Part shown: piece by piece, positions 13,773-14,928 of the stretch | Layout: each line of letters starts with the position of its first letter | Numbering within the stretch: the first letter of the stretch is position 1 | Source: Sulfurovum sp. | GTDB taxonomy: Bacteria > Campylobacterota > Campylobacteria > Campylobacterales > Sulfurovaceae | DNA length: 14,928 nucleotides | Direction of reading: 5' to 3' | NCBI GenBank assembly: GCA_027066595.1 | Contig: JAMONG010000072.1 | Location: forward strand, 1-14,928 | Made by a program: the position numbers and the translations under genes | Notes under the pieces: model-generated | The model's database searches: none | Seen by the model: the letters and a program-made list of their open reading frames with translations, nothing else | What the model was told of the DNA's origin: nothing

Positions 13773-14240
13773 TTACCATCTGTAGTGAGCAAATGCTTTG
13801 TTAGCTTCTGCCATTTTGTAAGTATCTTCTTTCTTTTTGAAAGCAGAACCTTTTTCAGTTGCAGCTTCCATCAATTCATTTGATAAACGCTCCATCATTG
13901 TTCTTTCATTTCTTTTTCTAGCAGCATCAACGATCCATCTAATTCCTAAAGATTGCTGTCTTACAGGTCTTACTTCGATTGGCACTTGATAAGTTGCCCC
14001 ACCTACTCTTCTAGATTTTACTTCCATTACAGGCTTGACATTATCCATCGCTTTGTTGAATACTTCAATACCTTTTTCACCAGATTTTGATTCAATTCTC
14101 TCTAACGCAGCATACATTACTTTTTGCGCAACACTTTTTTTACCACCAAGCATAATTGCATTGATGAATTTTGTTAATACTTTAGAACCGTGTACTGGAT
14201 CTGGCAATACCGGTCTAACGGGAGCTTTTCTTCTTCTCAT
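13773..14240 (-). CDS. rpsG: 30S ribosomal protein S7
   Basis: S7 binds the 3' domain of 16S rRNA and starts assembly of the 30S head. I chose the ATG at 14238-14240 (155 residues, starting MRRRKAPVRP) because AAGGA lies seven bases before it; the upstream in-frame TTG at 14255 would place that ribosome-binding site inside the coding region. Family landmarks include LGGKKSVAQKV, RRVGGATYQVPIEVRP, and RWIVDAARKRNE. It lies 127 bases after rpsL and 11 bases before fusA. In E. coli, S7 represses the str operon by binding the rpsL-rpsG gap; the gap here also holds hairpins. Confidence 0.97.
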   Translation of the reverse strand: MRRRKAPVRPVLPDPVHGSKVLTKFINAIMLGGKKSVAQKVMYAALERIESKSGEKGIEVFNKAMDNVKPVMEVKSRRVGGATYQVPIEVRPVRQQSLGIRWIVDAARKRNERTMMERLSNELMEAATEKGSAFKKKEDTYKMAEANKAFAHYRW

Positions 14241-14276
14241 TTGAGATTCCTTCAATTATTATAATTTACTCAAGTC

Positions 14277-14327
14277 TTGTCCCCTAAGGATATATGACAA
14301 CACCTGTCTGAAGTCTGTTCCCAGACT
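14277..14327 (-). promoter_or_regulatory. Hairpins in the rpsL-rpsG gap, possible S7 control site
   Basis: On the mRNA (minus) strand, AGTCTG-GGAA-CAGACT (14327-14312) is a 6-bp stem closed by a GNRA tetraloop. Downstream, TTGTC (14300-14296) can pair with GACAA (14281-14277). A second CAGAC copy at 14310-14306 offers an alternative partner for the first arm. The E. coli gap is the S7 target; by analogy this may be one too. Confidence 0.35.
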
Positions 14328-14367
14328 AACCTTTTACTTTAAACGCTAAATATTTCTTTTTAAAGAC

Positions 14368-14742
14368 TTATTTTTTAGGTTTTTTTGTACCATATTTAGA
14401 TCTAGCAACTGTTCTTCCTTGAACACCTGAAGCATCAAGTGCACCACGAACAATGTGATATTTTACACCAGGTAAATCTTTAATTCTTCCCCCACGTACT
14501 AGTACGATAGAGTGTTCTTGAAGGTTATGACCTTCCCCACCGATGTATGAGATTACTTCAAATCCTGATGTTAATCTAACTTTTGCAACTTTTCTTAAAG
14601 CTGAGTTAGGTTTTTTTGGAGTTGTTGTATAAACTCTAGTACATACGCCTCTTCTTTGAGGACATTTTACGAGTGCAGGTGATTTTGATTTTTTCACTTG
14701 CTTTTTACGTTCTTTACGAATCAATTGGTTAATTGTAGGCAA
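14368..14742 (-). CDS. rpsL: 30S ribosomal protein S12
   Basis: S12 lies at the 30S decoding centre. The start is TTG at 14740-14742, giving PTINQLIRKERK at the N-terminus as in all S12 proteins and 124 residues, the normal length; AAAGGA ends six bases before it (14749-14754). An in-frame ATG at 14838 would add 32 unrelated residues and has no ribosome-binding site. TPKKPNSALRK carries Lys43 and RGGRIKDLPG carries Lys88 followed by Asp89, so the streptomycin-sensitive form is encoded and the Asp that RimO methylthiolates is present. It is first in the rpsL-rpsG-fusA cluster; rpoC is probably just outside the window. Confidence 0.97.
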   Translation of the reverse strand: MPTINQLIRKERKKQVKKSKSPALVKCPQRRGVCTRVYTTTPKKPNSALRKVAKVRLTSGFEVISYIGGEGHNLQEHSIVLVRGGRIKDLPGVKYHIVRGALDASGVQGRTVARSKYGTKKPKK

Positions 14743-14895
14743 ATTTTTTCCTTTAATGTATTTCCACTTCCATTTACATGGACATATGGTTAGTTTGAAT
14801 TGAGATCTCTCTCTTGAATCTGGGTTCTTACACCACATAATAACGCTCTAAAAACGCTTTTATCTAGTCTAAATCGCATAGATTTTTGGAGGCAT

Positions 14896-14901
14896 ATTAT
14901 A
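14896..14901 (-). promoter_or_regulatory. -10 box of the str cluster
   Basis: The minus strand reads CGATATAATATG, a perfect -10 with no convincing -35. A start near 14889 leaves a leader of about 147 bases before rpsL, long enough for regulation. The 186 bases upstream of rpsL contain no other gene that I can support. Confidence 0.45.
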
Positions 14902-14928
14902 TCGAAATATTCTTTGGTTTTTCTTATA

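Noticed and set aside
14241..14255. rpsG start at the upstream TTG
   Set aside because: It would put the AAGGA ribosome-binding site inside the gene; MRRRKAP is the usual S7 start.
14251..14263. Internal promoter TATAAT just before rpsG
   Set aside because: A transcript from it would start inside or at the ribosome-binding site, leaving no usable leader.
14743..14838. N-terminally extended S12 starting at the in-frame ATG at 14838
   Set aside because: The extra 32 residues are unlike any S12, there is no ribosome-binding site before that ATG, and TTG at 14742 has a perfect AAAGGA spacing and the family N-terminus.

Overview
The window looks like a chromosomal segment of a free-living Campylobacterota (epsilonproteobacterium), probably near Sulfurovum or Sulfurimonas. 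The evidence is an AT-rich genome, near-canonical -10 boxes often without a clear -35, an rpsL-rpsG-fusA cluster with no tuf behind fusA, and an Aer/CetB-type stand-alone PAS protein. The genus is inferred from protein character only.

Layout. Positions 1-609 (+) hold the 3' part of a short-chain dehydrogenase. Positions 606-3624 (-) hold an Aer-like PAS protein with its own promoter, overlapped by a 13-bp inverted repeat, then the set nnr (NAD(P)HX repair) - purN - small three-helix membrane protein. Divergent from nnr is rpsU (S21) with a hairpin behind it, then a secreted NAGPA/DUF2233-type protein. Positions 4898-10230 (+) form a tight five-gene unit: purT, a VKOR-thioredoxin fusion, a D-2-hydroxyacid dehydrogenase, and the flavoprotein and iron-sulfur subunits of a fumarate reductase. 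It meets a hotdog thioesterase tail to tail. A DUF2853 protein and an unrecognised 121-residue protein follow. The str cluster rpsL-rpsG-fusA occupies the minus strand from 14742 down to 11671.

How the genes fit together. purN and purT are two alternative enzymes for the same purine step (10-formyl-THF-dependent and formate-dependent). The fumarate reductase pair is unusual. The flavoprotein has Gln where covalent SdhA/FrdA enzymes have the FAD-linking His. The iron-sulfur subunit has the extra Cys expected to turn the [3Fe-4S] site into a second [4Fe-4S] cluster. No membrane anchor or CCG-domain partner is encoded next to them. A soluble or non-classical fumarate reductase, possibly serving a reductive TCA cycle, is a reasonable inference.

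The most striking non-coding signal lies between the 121-residue gene and fusA. Positions 11535-11682 fold on paper into one long imperfect rod of about 56 base pairs in almost constant register. Eight of the pairs are G-U when read on the plus strand, against only one mismatch that would be G-U on the minus strand. A plus-strand TATAAT sits four bases before the rod. I think this is an undescribed structured RNA or a dispersed palindromic element; I could not match it to a known family.

There is no tRNA, rRNA, CRISPR array, insertion sequence or phage gene, and no gene-free stretch longer than 300 bases.
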